A DNA stretch of 64,000 nt from Candidatus Nitrohelix vancouverensis (GCA_015698305.1 CP048620.1:3122001-3186000); one strand, 5' to 3'. Positions 17,169 through 26,801 are shown, numbered from the stretch's first letter. The notes: generated by a model not told the origin, from the letters alone. A program made the numbers and translations.

Positions 17169-18573
17169 AGGACTCGCATCGCAACTGCCCGAACTGACCG
17201 ACGGCAAACTGGCTCAGGGAAACCCGGACGCGAGCTTTCGCGGCGTTTCCATCGACTCCAGAACCGCAGAGGCGGGCAACCTGTTCTTTTGCATCGAAGG
17301 CGACCGCTTCGACGGTCATGAATTCATACAAGACGCAATTTCGAAAATGGTCGCTGGGATCGTCCTGTCGAAGGATCGATTAATCCCCCCTCTTTCGACA
17401 GGCCCCAGCGGCTCTGAAAATCCGTTCATCATTCTTGTCGACGACACCCTGCTCGCATTGCAAACGCTGGCGCAGAATCGCAGACAGCAAAGCAAGGCGA
17501 CCGTGGTCGCCATCACCGGCACCAACGGAAAGTCGACCACCAAAGAAATGCTCGCCGCTATCGCCGGAGCAAAATTCAAAACGCTAAAGAGCCGCGGCAA
17601 TTTCAACAACCATATCGGATTGCCCCTAACCCTCATGGAACTCGCAGACGATCATGAAGTCGCCATCCTTGAAATGGGAATGAGCGCGAGCGGAGAAATC
17701 AAACGACTGGCGGAAATCGCGCGGCCCAACATCGGTTTGATCACGAATGTTTCCGAAGCGCATCTCGAAGAATTGAAGACGATAGAAAACGTGCAGGCCG
17801 CCAAAGGCGAGCTGTTCGAAGCGCTGAGCGAGCAGGACACCGCCGTGGTCAATGCAGACGATCCACTCGTCGCCGATCTGGCGAAGCGCCTGCGCGCGTC
17901 CAGCATTGTATACAGCGCCAAGAAGCAAGCCGAGGTCTGGGCGGAGAACATTCGACCGCGAGCGCCTATTGGTTACGACTTCACCTTGAATATCGCCGGA
18001 ACAAAACTCGACCTGAGCCTGCCCTTTCCCGGTCAGTGCAATATCCAGAACGCCGTCGCCGCATTCGCCGCCGCCAGCGCTTTGGGAATGCAACCGGAAG
18101 CAATGCAGGAAGGTTTCAAAACTTATCAGGCCCCGCCACAGAGACAGGAAATGATTGAGTGGAATGAAATCCTCTTCATCAATGACAGCTACAACGCCAA
18201 TCCGCAATCCATGCGCGAGGCTATCGACACGCTGAAAAATTTCAAAATCGAAGGCAAGCGCATTTTCGTCATGGGAGAAATGCTGGAATTGGCGGATCGC
18301 TCCCAGAGCGCGCACGAACAAATCGGTAAAGACGTGGCGGAAAACAAGATCGACCTCTTCATCACCAGCGGGGAAATACCGGCGATGGCCGCTCAAGCCG
18401 CCATCGCGTCGGGTATGGACGCCAGCCAGGTGATCGCATCGGCCAATGTCGCCGGAGCGGTTGAACTGTTGAAACTCCTGATCGCCCCTGGAGATTGCGT
18501 ATTAGTGAAAGGATCGCGCGGCGCTCGAATGGAGCGCGTTATCGAAGCATTTATAACCAAGAACGGTTCCTGA
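17161..18573 (+). CDS. murF: UDP-MurNAc-tripeptide:D-Ala-D-Ala ligase
   Basis: A 470-residue Mur ligase that adds D-Ala-D-Ala to the UDP-MurNAc-tripeptide. It has the ATP loop TGTNGKSTTKE, MGMSASGEIKRL and NDSYNANPQSM, all typical of MurF. The start is ATG 17161, placed by a strong AGGAGG ribosome site at 17148-17153; an in-frame ATG at 17137 lacks one. A Pro/Ser/Gly-rich segment at residues about 72-86 is coded by DNA bounded by a 9 bp inverted repeat and looks like a local insertion in the N-terminal domain. Confidence 0.96.
   Translation: MIEGLASQLPELTDGKLAQGNPDASFRGVSIDSRTAEAGNLFFCIEGDRFDGHEFIQDAISKMVAGIVLSKDRLIPPLSTGPSGSENPFIILVDDTLLALQTLAQNRRQQSKATVVAITGTNGKSTTKEMLAAIAGAKFKTLKSRGNFNNHIGLPLTLMELADDHEVAILEMGMSASGEIKRLAEIARPNIGLITNVSEAHLEELKTIENVQAAKGELFEALSEQDTAVVNADDPLVADLAKRLRASSIVYSAKKQAEVWAENIRPRAPIGYDFTLNIAGTKLDLSLPFPGQCNIQNAVAAFAAASALGMQPEAMQEGFKTYQAPPQRQEMIEWNEILFINDSYNANPQSMREAIDTLKNFKIEGKRIFVMGEMLELADRSQSAHEQIGKDVAENKIDLFITSGEIPAMAAQAAIASGMDASQVIASANVAGAVELLKLLIAPGDCVLVKGSRGARMERVIEAFITKNGS
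17364..17402. repeat. 9 bp inverted repeat inside murF
   Basis: CCTGTCGAA (17364-17372) and its exact complement TTCGACAGG (17394-17402) flank a 21-base core that contains a C-run. TTCGACAGG-type sequences are frequent in dispersed palindromic repeats of environmental bacteria. The repeat encodes an in-frame, low-complexity stretch of MurF. It may be a degenerate palindromic element that entered the gene in frame, or simple chance. Confidence 0.4.
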
Positions 18574-18576
18574 ATC

Positions 18577-19662
18577 ATGCTCTATCACATTTTCTATCCA
18601 TTGGCTGAAGACGTCTCGCTGTTCAACGTCTTCAAGTACATCACGTTCCGATCCGCCTACTCAGGAATCACCGCATTGGGCTTGAGTCTTTTGCTCGGCA
18701 AGGTCATGATCAAACTGCTCCAGAAATTGCAGATCGGAGAAAAGATCCGCGAAGACGGCCCGCAACAGCACCAGATCAAATCGGGCACGCCGACCATGGG
18801 CGGATTGCTGATCCTGTTCACATTCGGCCTCTCCACTTTGCTGTGGGCGAATCTTGCGAATCCTTATATCTGGTTGACGCTGTTCGCCGCCGTCGGATTT
18901 GGACTGCTGGGATTCGCCGACGACCTTATCAAGCTGAGGAGCGGTAAAGGCGTTTCGGTGCGCGGCAAACTCGTGGTGCAAATTCTTCTCAGCGCCGTCA
19001 TCGGAATTTACATCATCTTCTTTGACGCCTCGCGCGCCGATTACGCGACCAAATTGCACGTTCCCTTTTTCAAGGAATTCCAACCCGATCTGGGTCTCTG
19101 GTATCTGCTCTTCATCATCTTCATCATTGTCGGCACCTCCAACGCCGTCAACCTGACCGACGGTCTGGACGGGCTCGCCATTGGGCCGATCATCATCGCG
19201 ACGCTGACTTACACGGCGATCGTTTATCTGAGCGGTCATTTCAAATTCGCAGAATACCTGCAGATACAGCATATCAAGAGCGCCGGAGAACTTGCGGTGC
19301 TGAGTTCGGCGCTGGTGGGCGCCAGCCTCGGCTTTCTCTGGTACAACGCCTACCCCGCGCAAATGTTCATGGGCGACGTCGGTTCCCTGTCGCTGGGAGC
19401 CATCCTCGGCACGATAGCGGTGATCGCTAAACATGAGTTATTGCTGATTCTGGTCGGCGGAATTTTCGTCATCGAAGCGCTCTCGGTCATCATTCAGGTG
19501 GGTTATTTCAAATACACCAAAGGCAAACGGTTTTTCAAGATGGCTCCCATTCATCATCATTTTGAACACTGCGGCTGGGCGGAACCCAAGGTCATCGTCC
19601 GCTTCTGGATCGTCGCCGTCGTGCTGGCCATGATCGGCCTGAGCACGCTGAAACTGAGATAA
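18577..19662 (+). CDS. mraY: Phospho-MurNAc-pentapeptide translocase MraY
   Basis: A 361-residue membrane protein with about ten helices that transfers phospho-MurNAc-pentapeptide to undecaprenyl phosphate, making lipid I. Visible signatures are GTPTMGG near residue 70, the aspartate pair in FADDLIK, the NLTDGLDGLA loop and the cytoplasmic HHHFE motif near the C-terminus. It lies three bases after murF and three bases before murD. Confidence 0.97.
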   Translation: MLYHIFYPLAEDVSLFNVFKYITFRSAYSGITALGLSLLLGKVMIKLLQKLQIGEKIREDGPQQHQIKSGTPTMGGLLILFTFGLSTLLWANLANPYIWLTLFAAVGFGLLGFADDLIKLRSGKGVSVRGKLVVQILLSAVIGIYIIFFDASRADYATKLHVPFFKEFQPDLGLWYLLFIIFIIVGTSNAVNLTDGLDGLAIGPIIIATLTYTAIVYLSGHFKFAEYLQIQHIKSAGELAVLSSALVGASLGFLWYNAYPAQMFMGDVGSLSLGAILGTIAVIAKHELLLILVGGIFVIEALSVIIQVGYFKYTKGKRFFKMAPIHHHFEHCGWAEPKVIVRFWIVAVVLAMIGLSTLKLR

Positions 19663-19665
19663 GCC

Positions 19666-21012
19666 ATGATACTCGCGAACAAACACACAACGGTTGTCGG
19701 TATGGGAAAGACGGGCCAGGCCCTCGCCCGATTCCTGACCGAACACGGCGCGAACGTAACGGTCGTCGACTCGAAATCCGAAGCGGAATTGAACGAAGCC
19801 ATTTTGCAATTGCCCAACGGAACCCGGGTTCAATTCGACTCCTGTCAACCCGGCGACGACGCCGAGTTGATCATTCTGAGCCCCGGCGCCGCGATCGACG
19901 CGCCTTTCCTAGAGATTTCAAAAAGCAACGACGTGGAAATCATCGGAGAAATGGAACTGGCGTTTCGCTTCAACAAAACGCCCATCGTCGCGATCACGGG
20001 AACGAACGGAAAATCCACCGTCACCACGCTCACGGGGCAAATGATTCAAGACGCAGGATACAAAGCCAGGGTCGGGGGAAATCTGGGAACGCCGTTCATC
20101 GACATGATTGGCAACGACGACTTGGATTATCAAGTGCTCGAAACCTCCAGCTTCCAACTGGAAGGCGTAACGACCTTTCGACCGCATATCGCCGTCATTT
20201 TGAACATCACGCCCGATCATCTCGACCGGCACCACTCATTCGAAATTTACAAGGCCGCCAAGGAAAAGATCGCGACGAATCAGACCGAAGAAGATTATCT
20301 GGTCACAAACCTCGACGATCCGGAAACCGTGAAACTGACTTGCGGCAAACGCGCCCAAAAACTTTTCTTCAGCGCGCGTATGGCGGGAGATCAGGGCGCT
20401 TTTTTGATCGACGATCAATTCGTGGTTCGCTTTGAAGGCGAGGAGAAACGCGTCTGCAATCTGGACGAATTGCCGAATTGCCTGCAATGGCAACCGGAGA
20501 ACGTCCTCGCCGCTCTCGCGGCAACGGCTCCGCTCAAAATCCCGGCGTCGGCGCTGTTAAAGACTCTGCAAGGATTCAAGGGGCTGGAGCACCGCATGGA
20601 ATGGGTTCGTTCGATCAAGGGCGTCGATTATATCAACGACTCCAAGGGAACCAATATCGGCTCGATGATCAACTCGCTGGAACACATCAACGCCCCGATC
20701 ATCTTGATTCTGGGAGGACGAGACAAGGCGGGAGATTTCGCCTCCGCCGTTCCCAAATTCAAGGAGAAAGTCAAAAGTCTGATCCTCATGGGCGAAGCCC
20801 GAGAACACATCCGTCGGTCGCTGAACGGAAGCCCGGACTATCAGGAAGTCGACAGCCTCGAAGAAGCGGTGCGTCTGGCGGCGGAAAAAGCCTACGCCGG
20901 CGACGTCGTATTGCTCAGTCCCGCATGCGCCAGCTTCGATATGTTTAAAAATTATGAAGACCGGGGACGACAGTTCAAAGCCCTCGTTAACTCGCTCGAA
21001 CTCGACGCATAG
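19666..21012 (+). CDS. murD: UDP-MurNAc-L-Ala:D-glutamate ligase
   Basis: A 448-residue Mur ligase that adds D-Glu. An N-terminal Rossmann-like domain begins TTVVGMGKTGQALARFL, the ATP loop is TGTNGKSTVTTL, and the C-terminal domain has NDSKGTNIGS and LLSPACASFDMF, both characteristic of MurD. It sits in the normal order between mraY and ftsW. Confidence 0.97.
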   Translation: MILANKHTTVVGMGKTGQALARFLTEHGANVTVVDSKSEAELNEAILQLPNGTRVQFDSCQPGDDAELIILSPGAAIDAPFLEISKSNDVEIIGEMELAFRFNKTPIVAITGTNGKSTVTTLTGQMIQDAGYKARVGGNLGTPFIDMIGNDDLDYQVLETSSFQLEGVTTFRPHIAVILNITPDHLDRHHSFEIYKAAKEKIATNQTEEDYLVTNLDDPETVKLTCGKRAQKLFFSARMAGDQGAFLIDDQFVVRFEGEEKRVCNLDELPNCLQWQPENVLAALAATAPLKIPASALLKTLQGFKGLEHRMEWVRSIKGVDYINDSKGTNIGSMINSLEHINAPIILILGGRDKAGDFASAVPKFKEKVKSLILMGEAREHIRRSLNGSPDYQEVDSLEEAVRLAAEKAYAGDVVLLSPACASFDMFKNYEDRGRQFKALVNSLELDA

Positions 21013-21015
21013 ATA

Positions 21016-22131
21016 ATGAATTCATCCACGACAAATACAAAGACCTGCGACCCCATTTTGGGCATCGTCATTGGCGCGCTGATCATCATCGGCATCGTCA
21101 TGGTCTATTCGTCAAGCGCGGTGTACGCGCTGGAAGAATACAAGGACCCTTATTATTTCCTGAAACGTCAGGTCCTGTGGGTGATCATCGGATTCGTCGC
21201 CCTGCGATGCACACGCAACATCGACTACCGTCTGCTGGAAAAATACGCCTATCCCATTTTACTGCTGGCCTTCCTTCTTCTGCTCGCCGTGATGATTCCC
21301 GGCATGGGCAAGGAAGTGGGCGGCGCGCGACGCTGGCTGTCGATTGGAGGTTTCAACTTTCAGCCCTCCGAAATCGCAAAGATCACATTGGTGATTTTCA
21401 TCGCCAAATCGCTGGTCAAACGGTCCGACCAGTTAAAAAATTTCGCATACGGCTATTTGCCCAACATCATTGTTCTCGGATTCTTCTTCATCCCAATCCT
21501 GTTTCAACCGGATTTTGGGACGGCCATGATCATCGGCATCGTCGCCATCTCCATGCTGTTCATCGCCGGAATCCGAACCAAGTTTCTGGTCTATTCCGTG
21601 CTGGCCGTCATCCCGCTCCTCGTATCGGCGGTGACGGGCGCCGAATACCGCATGCGACGCATTCTGGCTTTTCTCGATCCCTGGCAAGATCCATCCGACT
21701 CTGGATTTCAGGCCATTCAATCATTTTACGCTTTTGGGCGCGGCGGAATCTGGGGCGTGGGATTGGGCGATGGCAGTCAGAAACTATTCTATCTGCCCGA
21801 AGCGCACACTGATTTCATTTTCTCCGTCATCGGCGAAGAACTGGGATTTGTCGGCGCCATGGCGATCGTCGCACTATTTTGCATTTTTATCTGGAGAGGT
21901 TTCAGCGTTGCGCTCAACGCCAAAGACGCTTTTGGAACAAACGTGGCGATCGGATTGACGCTTTTGATCGGCATTCAGGCGTTCACCAATATGGGAGTAG
22001 CCATCGGCCTGTTGCCGACCAAAGGGCTGACGCTCCCATTCATCAGCATGGGAGGTTCGTCTCTGGTCGCGGTCATGATCGCTTCCGGAGTGTTGCTCAA
22101 CATTTCAGAACGACCTGTGGTCAAACGCTAA
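21016..22131 (+). CDS. ftsW: Septal peptidoglycan polymerase FtsW
   Basis: A 371-residue SEDS-family membrane protein with about ten helices. Family signatures include PYYFLKRQ, the loop GGARRWLSIGGFNFQPSE with its conserved polar residues, and GLLPTKGLTLPFISMGGSS near the C-terminus. FtsW polymerises septal glycan strands together with FtsI. It starts three bases after murD. The presence of both FtsI and FtsW in the cluster supports the FtsW rather than RodA name. Confidence 0.96.
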   Translation: MNSSTTNTKTCDPILGIVIGALIIIGIVMVYSSSAVYALEEYKDPYYFLKRQVLWVIIGFVALRCTRNIDYRLLEKYAYPILLLAFLLLLAVMIPGMGKEVGGARRWLSIGGFNFQPSEIAKITLVIFIAKSLVKRSDQLKNFAYGYLPNIIVLGFFFIPILFQPDFGTAMIIGIVAISMLFIAGIRTKFLVYSVLAVIPLLVSAVTGAEYRMRRILAFLDPWQDPSDSGFQAIQSFYAFGRGGIWGVGLGDGSQKLFYLPEAHTDFIFSVIGEELGFVGAMAIVALFCIFIWRGFSVALNAKDAFGTNVAIGLTLLIGIQAFTNMGVAIGLLPTKGLTLPFISMGGSSLVAVMIASGVLLNISERPVVKR

Positions 22132-22146
22132 GGTTCGTTCATCACT

Positions 22147-23292
22147 ATGCCCACGCGCGTTGTCATTGCTGGCGGAGGCACCGGGGGGCATTTGTTCCCC
22201 GCCATCGCTCTGGCGCGGGAATTGGAAAAATCTGTCATGGATATTGAAATCTCATTTGTAGGTTCAAAGCAGGGCCTGGAATCGAAAATCATTCCGCGCG
22301 AAGGGTGGAATTTAAAAACCATCTTCACGGCGGGTTTGATGGGGAAGAAAGGCCTGAATCGCTGGGTCTCCCTGAGCAAGCTTCCCGTCGGGATTTTGCA
22401 GTCCGTTTGCTTTCTTGTGCAGAAGAAGCCGGACCTGGTCGTCGGCGTCGGCGGCTACGCTTCCGGCCCTCTGGCCCTGTCCGCCTGGATGCTCAAAATC
22501 CCGATTCTGATCCATGAACAAAATTCCATACCGGGAATGACCAATCGCTGGCTCGGGAAGATCGCCGACAAGGTCGCCGTATCCTTCAAAGATTCAGAAC
22601 GACATTTCCCTGCAGGAAAAGTGGTCGAGACCGGCAACATGATCCGCGAAGAATTCTGCGTCCCCAGAGAACAGGCGACCCAGAAACGAACGGACAAATT
22701 CTGCATTTTTGTGATGGGCGGCAGTCAGGGCGCCCATTCCATCAACGCCGCCATGATGGAGGCTTTGGAAAGCCTGCTCGAAGAAAAGGATCGCATCCAT
22801 ATTATTCACCAGACAGGGACCGCAGATTTTCAGGCGGTCAAACAAAGTTACGACGATTTTGGATTCAGCGCCGACGTGCGGCCCTTCTTTGAAAACATTG
22901 AGAAACCTTATCGCGAAGCGTCGCTTGTGATCTCGCGCGCCGGAGCGACGACCCTTGCTGAAGTCACGGCCTGCGGCAAGGTTTCCATCCTGATCCCGTT
23001 TCCTTATGCGGCGCACAATCATCAGGAAAAAAACGCGCGCATTCTCGAATCAGCAAACGCGGCTGAAATGATTCTGGATCAGGAATTAACGGGACAACAA
23101 CTCGCTCAATCGATCCAGCGGGCATTGAGCGACGAACAACGACTTGAAACGATGGAAGCCAACAGTTATCGACTGGGCAATCGCGAAGCGACAAAAAACG
23201 TGCGCGACTTGTGCCTCGAGCTGATGAAAACAACCCAAAACCAGATGCGCAACGATAACGCGTCCAAACGCCATGAGCTGTCATGTTTCTAG
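22147..23292 (+). CDS. murG: Lipid I N-acetylglucosaminyltransferase MurG
   Basis: A 381-residue GT-B glycosyltransferase that adds GlcNAc to lipid I, making lipid II at the inner membrane face. It has the N-terminal glycine loop GGGTGGHLFPA, HEQNSIPG, MGGSQGA and the acceptor-domain motif SRAGATTLAE. The final ten bases overlap murC. Confidence 0.97.
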   Translation: MPTRVVIAGGGTGGHLFPAIALARELEKSVMDIEISFVGSKQGLESKIIPREGWNLKTIFTAGLMGKKGLNRWVSLSKLPVGILQSVCFLVQKKPDLVVGVGGYASGPLALSAWMLKIPILIHEQNSIPGMTNRWLGKIADKVAVSFKDSERHFPAGKVVETGNMIREEFCVPREQATQKRTDKFCIFVMGGSQGAHSINAAMMEALESLLEEKDRIHIIHQTGTADFQAVKQSYDDFGFSADVRPFFENIEKPYREASLVISRAGATTLAEVTACGKVSILIPFPYAAHNHQEKNARILESANAAEMILDQELTGQQLAQSIQRALSDEQRLETMEANSYRLGNREATKNVRDLCLELMKTTQNQMRNDNASKRHELSCF

Positions 23293-24659
23293 GAAAAACC
23301 CAGAGGATCCATTTCATCGGGATAGGAGGCTCCGGTATGAGCGGCATTGCTGAAGTGCTCATCAATGAAGGCTTCGACGTCTCCGGCTCCGATCTGGCTT
23401 CGAGCGCCGTCACCGATCATCTGCAAAAACTCGGAGCGAAAATTCACTTCGAGCATTTGCGCGAGAACGTGGATCAGGCTCAAGTGATCGTGACCTCCAG
23501 CGCCGTCAAACAGGACAACCCGGAAGTGGTCTGCGCCAGAGAGCAGATGATCCCGGTCATTCCGCGCGCCGAAATGCTGGCGGAGTTGATGCGCATGAAA
23601 TACGGCATCGCCGTCGCCGGAACGCATGGCAAAACGACGACGACCTCGCTGATCTCCACCGCCCTCGCCGGCGGCGGACTCGACCCCACAGTCGTCGTCG
23701 GCGGGCGCCTCAAACAAACGGGCGGACACGCGAAACTCGGGCAGAGCCAGTTTCTGGTCGCCGAGGCGGATGAGAGCGACGGATCCTTTCTACATCTGTC
23801 TCCGACCATCGCCGTCGTCACGACGCTGGATGAAGAACATATGGATTTTTACAAAACTCTCGACCGCATGAAGAAAACCTTTCTCGACTTCATCAACAAG
23901 GTGCCTTTTTACGGGGCGGCGGTTCTGTGCCTGGACGATCCCAATATCCAGTCCATGCTTCCGCAGGTTCAGAAACGCTACATCACTTACGGACTCGCCA
24001 GCCAGGCCGATTACACCGCGCGCAATATCGTGATCGAGGGATTGAAAACCTATTTCAACGTTTACCTGCACGGCGAGGAACTGGGAACGATACAGTCCGG
24101 CGCCTCCGGCAGACACAACGCCTGCAACACCCTGGCCGCCGTTGCGGTCGGCATGGAATTGAATCTCGACTTTAAAACCATCGCGCAAGCGCTGGAAACA
24201 TTTGAAGGCGTGCAGAGACGTTTTGAAATCCTGCACGATTCCGACGACCTGATCTGGATGGACGATTACGGGCACCACCCTGCGGAGATCAGGGCCACCC
24301 TGCGCGCCGCCAAAGAAGTCTGGCCGAACCGGGAACTGGCGGTCGTGTTTCAGCCGCATCGTTATTCCCGAACCCAGTTTTCAATGGAAGATTTCTGGAC
24401 CGCCTTCAACGACGCCGACTTGTTGGTCGTCACCGATATCTACGGCGCGGGAGAAACGCCGATTGCGGGGATCGACTCAAGTCAAATCGTCGAAGGCGCG
24501 CGCAAGCACGGTCATAAACGCGCGTTCTACATTAAAGAATTTGAAGAGATCGTAGAATTTTTAAGAAAAAACCTGGCTCCGGGCGCGGTATCGGCAACCC
24601 TGGGCGCGGGCAATGTCTGGAAACTCGCCGAGTTATTTTTCAACCGCGCCGTCCGCTGA
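23283..24659 (+). CDS. murC: UDP-MurNAc:L-alanine ligase
   Basis: A 458-residue Mur ligase for the first stem-peptide residue. It has the dinucleotide-like start IHFIGIGGSGMSGIAE, the ATP loop GTHGKTTTTS, DESDGSF and the DDYGHHPAEI motif. The ATG lies inside the 3' end of murG. Confidence 0.97.
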   Translation: MFLGKTQRIHFIGIGGSGMSGIAEVLINEGFDVSGSDLASSAVTDHLQKLGAKIHFEHLRENVDQAQVIVTSSAVKQDNPEVVCAREQMIPVIPRAEMLAELMRMKYGIAVAGTHGKTTTTSLISTALAGGGLDPTVVVGGRLKQTGGHAKLGQSQFLVAEADESDGSFLHLSPTIAVVTTLDEEHMDFYKTLDRMKKTFLDFINKVPFYGAAVLCLDDPNIQSMLPQVQKRYITYGLASQADYTARNIVIEGLKTYFNVYLHGEELGTIQSGASGRHNACNTLAAVAVGMELNLDFKTIAQALETFEGVQRRFEILHDSDDLIWMDDYGHHPAEIRATLRAAKEVWPNRELAVVFQPHRYSRTQFSMEDFWTAFNDADLLVVTDIYGAGETPIAGIDSSQIVEGARKHGHKRAFYIKEFEEIVEFLRKNLAPGAVSATLGAGNVWKLAELFFNRAVR

Positions 24660-24692
24660 CAGACGGGGCCGCTGATTAAGGAATAAACATCA

Positions 24693-25748
24693 ATGCTCAT
24701 CGAACCTTGGAAACGCAAGTTAATCAACCTCTCCCGCAACGGCGCGGTTTCTAAAGTCACTCGCCCTCATTCGCTGGGTTCGGAAATCACTGTCCTGGGA
24801 CGCAAACTTTATCAGAGCCAAACCATGAATCCTTCTTATTTGTGGCTTCAAAAAATCCAGGGTGAAGTGCGCACGGATGAACTGATGTCCGAGCACACCA
24901 CCATTCGAATCGGCGGACCGGCGGACGTCTTCATATTGCCCAAGGACGTTGCGGATTTGCAGAAAATCATGAAGCATCGCGGAACCGCTCCCTGCTTTAT
25001 TTTAGGCGAGGGAAGCAATCTGCTGGTGCGCGACAGCGGCATTCGCGGCATCGTCGTTTCTTTGAAGAAAGGCTTTCGAAACGTCGGACGCCCCCTCTTC
25101 TTTAAAACGGCGGATGGCAAAGAAAAAGCGGTCATCAAGGTTCAAGCGGGCGTCAAGATGTCTTATCTCGCCAAATACGCGGCTCGTTATTCCTTGACCG
25201 GCATCGAACATCTGGCGGGAATCCCAGGATCGCTTGGCGGCGCATGGACGATGAACGCGGGAGCGGAAGGCGTCGAGATCGGGCAGGTAACAAGAAGCGT
25301 TTCACGAGTGAACGAAAAAGGCGAGTTGGAGAAATTAACGAAGGACCAAATCGAGTTCCAATACCGCAAGACGCTGTTTCCCGACGGCGGCGGCATTCTG
25401 TTTGAAGGCGAACTGGAACTGGAAAAAGGCGACGCGAACGAAATTCAAAACAAAATGGAAAGCCATCTGACGCGACGCAGCGCCAAGCAACCTCTGACCA
25501 CCCCGAACTCCGGGTCGATTTTCAAGAACCCGAGCGGAGACGCGGCGGGTCGGCTGATCGAAGCCGCAGGATTGAAAGGGTTTTCTATCGGCGGCGCGGC
25601 GATCTCTCTCAAGCACGCCAATTTCATCGTCAACAAAGGCGGCGCCAAAGCGAGCGAGGTATTGCGATTGATCGAACTGGTCAAGGAAAAAGTAAAAACC
25701 GAATCCGGCGTCGAGCTGGAAACAGAACTGGTAATCAGCGGTGAGTGA
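24693..25748 (+). CDS. murB: UDP-N-acetylenolpyruvoylglucosamine reductase MurB
   Basis: A 351-residue FAD enzyme that reduces the enolpyruvyl group to make UDP-MurNAc. FAD-binding signatures TTIRIGGPADVF and LGEGSNLLV are present, as are GIEHLAGIPGSLGG and the catalytic region PNSGSIFKNP. The ATG at 24693 has an AAGGAAT ribosome site nine bases upstream and gives a basic N-terminal extension of about 44 residues that most MurB proteins lack. The in-frame ATG at 24825 would give a normal length but has no ribosome site. Confidence 0.95.
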   Translation: MLIEPWKRKLINLSRNGAVSKVTRPHSLGSEITVLGRKLYQSQTMNPSYLWLQKIQGEVRTDELMSEHTTIRIGGPADVFILPKDVADLQKIMKHRGTAPCFILGEGSNLLVRDSGIRGIVVSLKKGFRNVGRPLFFKTADGKEKAVIKVQAGVKMSYLAKYAARYSLTGIEHLAGIPGSLGGAWTMNAGAEGVEIGQVTRSVSRVNEKGELEKLTKDQIEFQYRKTLFPDGGGILFEGELELEKGDANEIQNKMESHLTRRSAKQPLTTPNSGSIFKNPSGDAAGRLIEAAGLKGFSIGGAAISLKHANFIVNKGGAKASEVLRLIELVKEKVKTESGVELETELVISGE

Positions 25749-25776
25749 GATGAACGCGCGAAGCAATCATTTTTAT

Positions 25777-25846
25777 GGTCCGCAAACAAAGGTACCCCCC
25801 CCCTTCCTTTGTCCCTGGCCTTACGGCCTAAGGCCAGGGGCGGACC
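25777..25846 (+). other. Potential three-way-junction RNA element between murB and ddl
   Basis: Three perfect stems nest within 70 bases. An outer stem pairs GGTCCGC (25777-25783) with GCGGACC (25840-25846). Inside it, ACAAAGG (25786-25792) pairs with CCTTTGT (25806-25812) around a C-rich loop. Next, CCCTGGCCTTA (25813-25823) pairs over 11 bp with TAAGGCCAGGG (25829-25839) around a five-base loop. There is almost no unpaired junction sequence. The element lies 31 bases ahead of the ddl start and is not followed by a terminator T-run. Confidence 0.6.
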
Positions 25847-25877
25847 GGTCTTTCTTGTCATTGAGTTGGGGGAACGA

Positions 25878-26801
25878 GTGGATTTAAAAGGAAAAAAAAT
25901 TGGAGTCCTCATGGGAGGCCTTTCTTCCGAAAGGGAGATTTCTCTCATCACGGGAAAATCCGTGGCCGAGTCTTTACGAAGGCAGGGTCTTGACATCATT
26001 GAAATCGATGTGGGACGCGACATCATGGCTGTTTTGACAGAGAAAAAAATTGATCTGGTCTTTCTTGCCTTGCATGGAACCTATGGCGAAGACGGAACCA
26101 TTCAGGGTCTGCTGGAGTATGCGCGGATTCCCTACACAGGCTCCGGGGTTTTAGGAAGCGCTTTGGCCTATGACAAGATCAAGTCCAAAGAAATTTTTCT
26201 CGCCAATCGCATTCCAACGCCGGATTTTCAGGTGATGCGCAAAGGCGAAACCGCCAAGCGATGCCTGAATTTTCCTGTCGTCGTGAAACCCAACCGGCAA
26301 GGGTCGAGCCTTGGGATCAGCATCGCGCACAACGATGCCGAATGGGACAACGCTCTCGAATCCGCGTTCTCGTACTCTGATGAAATACTGATCGAAGAAT
26401 TCATCGACGGGCGACTTCTGGCGATCGGCATGAATGGAGAGCAGGCCTTTCCCATTGTCGAAATCAAACCGAAGTCCGGCTTCTATGATTACGAAGCCAA
26501 ATACACGAAAGGGAAAACCGACTACATCTGCCCTGCGGAGTTGACGGACAAGGAAGAGCAGGACTGCAAGGAAACCGCCGCGCGGGTCTTCAGATCGCTT
26601 CAGGGGAGAGGCGTCCCGCGTATCGATTTCATTCTGGACGCTAGCGGCTGTCCCTACGTTTTGGAAATGAACACCATTCCCGGCATGACGCCCACCAGCT
26701 TACTGCCGATGGGAGCGAAACAAGCCGGATGGGACTTTGACGCACTGGCTTTGGAAATTTTGAAAAGAGCGCAACTGGACGAAGAGGCGATCGAGCAATG
26801 A
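25878..26801 (+). CDS. ddl: D-alanine--D-alanine ligase
   Basis: A 307-residue ATP-grasp enzyme that makes D-Ala-D-Ala for MurF. Signatures are GGLSSEREISL at the N-terminus, LHGTYGEDGTIQG, VVKPNRQGSSLG, the ATP-lid region YDYEAKYTKG and the metal and substrate loop EMNTIPGMT. GTG 25878 is chosen because the conserved N-terminus (LKGKKIGVLMGG) begins there and a GGGGGA ribosome site sits at 25867-25872. The frame extends upstream into the structured element and is not conserved there. Its stop overlaps ftsQ. Confidence 0.94.
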   Translation: MDLKGKKIGVLMGGLSSEREISLITGKSVAESLRRQGLDIIEIDVGRDIMAVLTEKKIDLVFLALHGTYGEDGTIQGLLEYARIPYTGSGVLGSALAYDKIKSKEIFLANRIPTPDFQVMRKGETAKRCLNFPVVVKPNRQGSSLGISIAHNDAEWDNALESAFSYSDEILIEEFIDGRLLAIGMNGEQAFPIVEIKPKSGFYDYEAKYTKGKTDYICPAELTDKEEQDCKETAARVFRSLQGRGVPRIDFILDASGCPYVLEMNTIPGMTPTSLLPMGAKQAGWDFDALALEILKRAQLDEEAIEQ

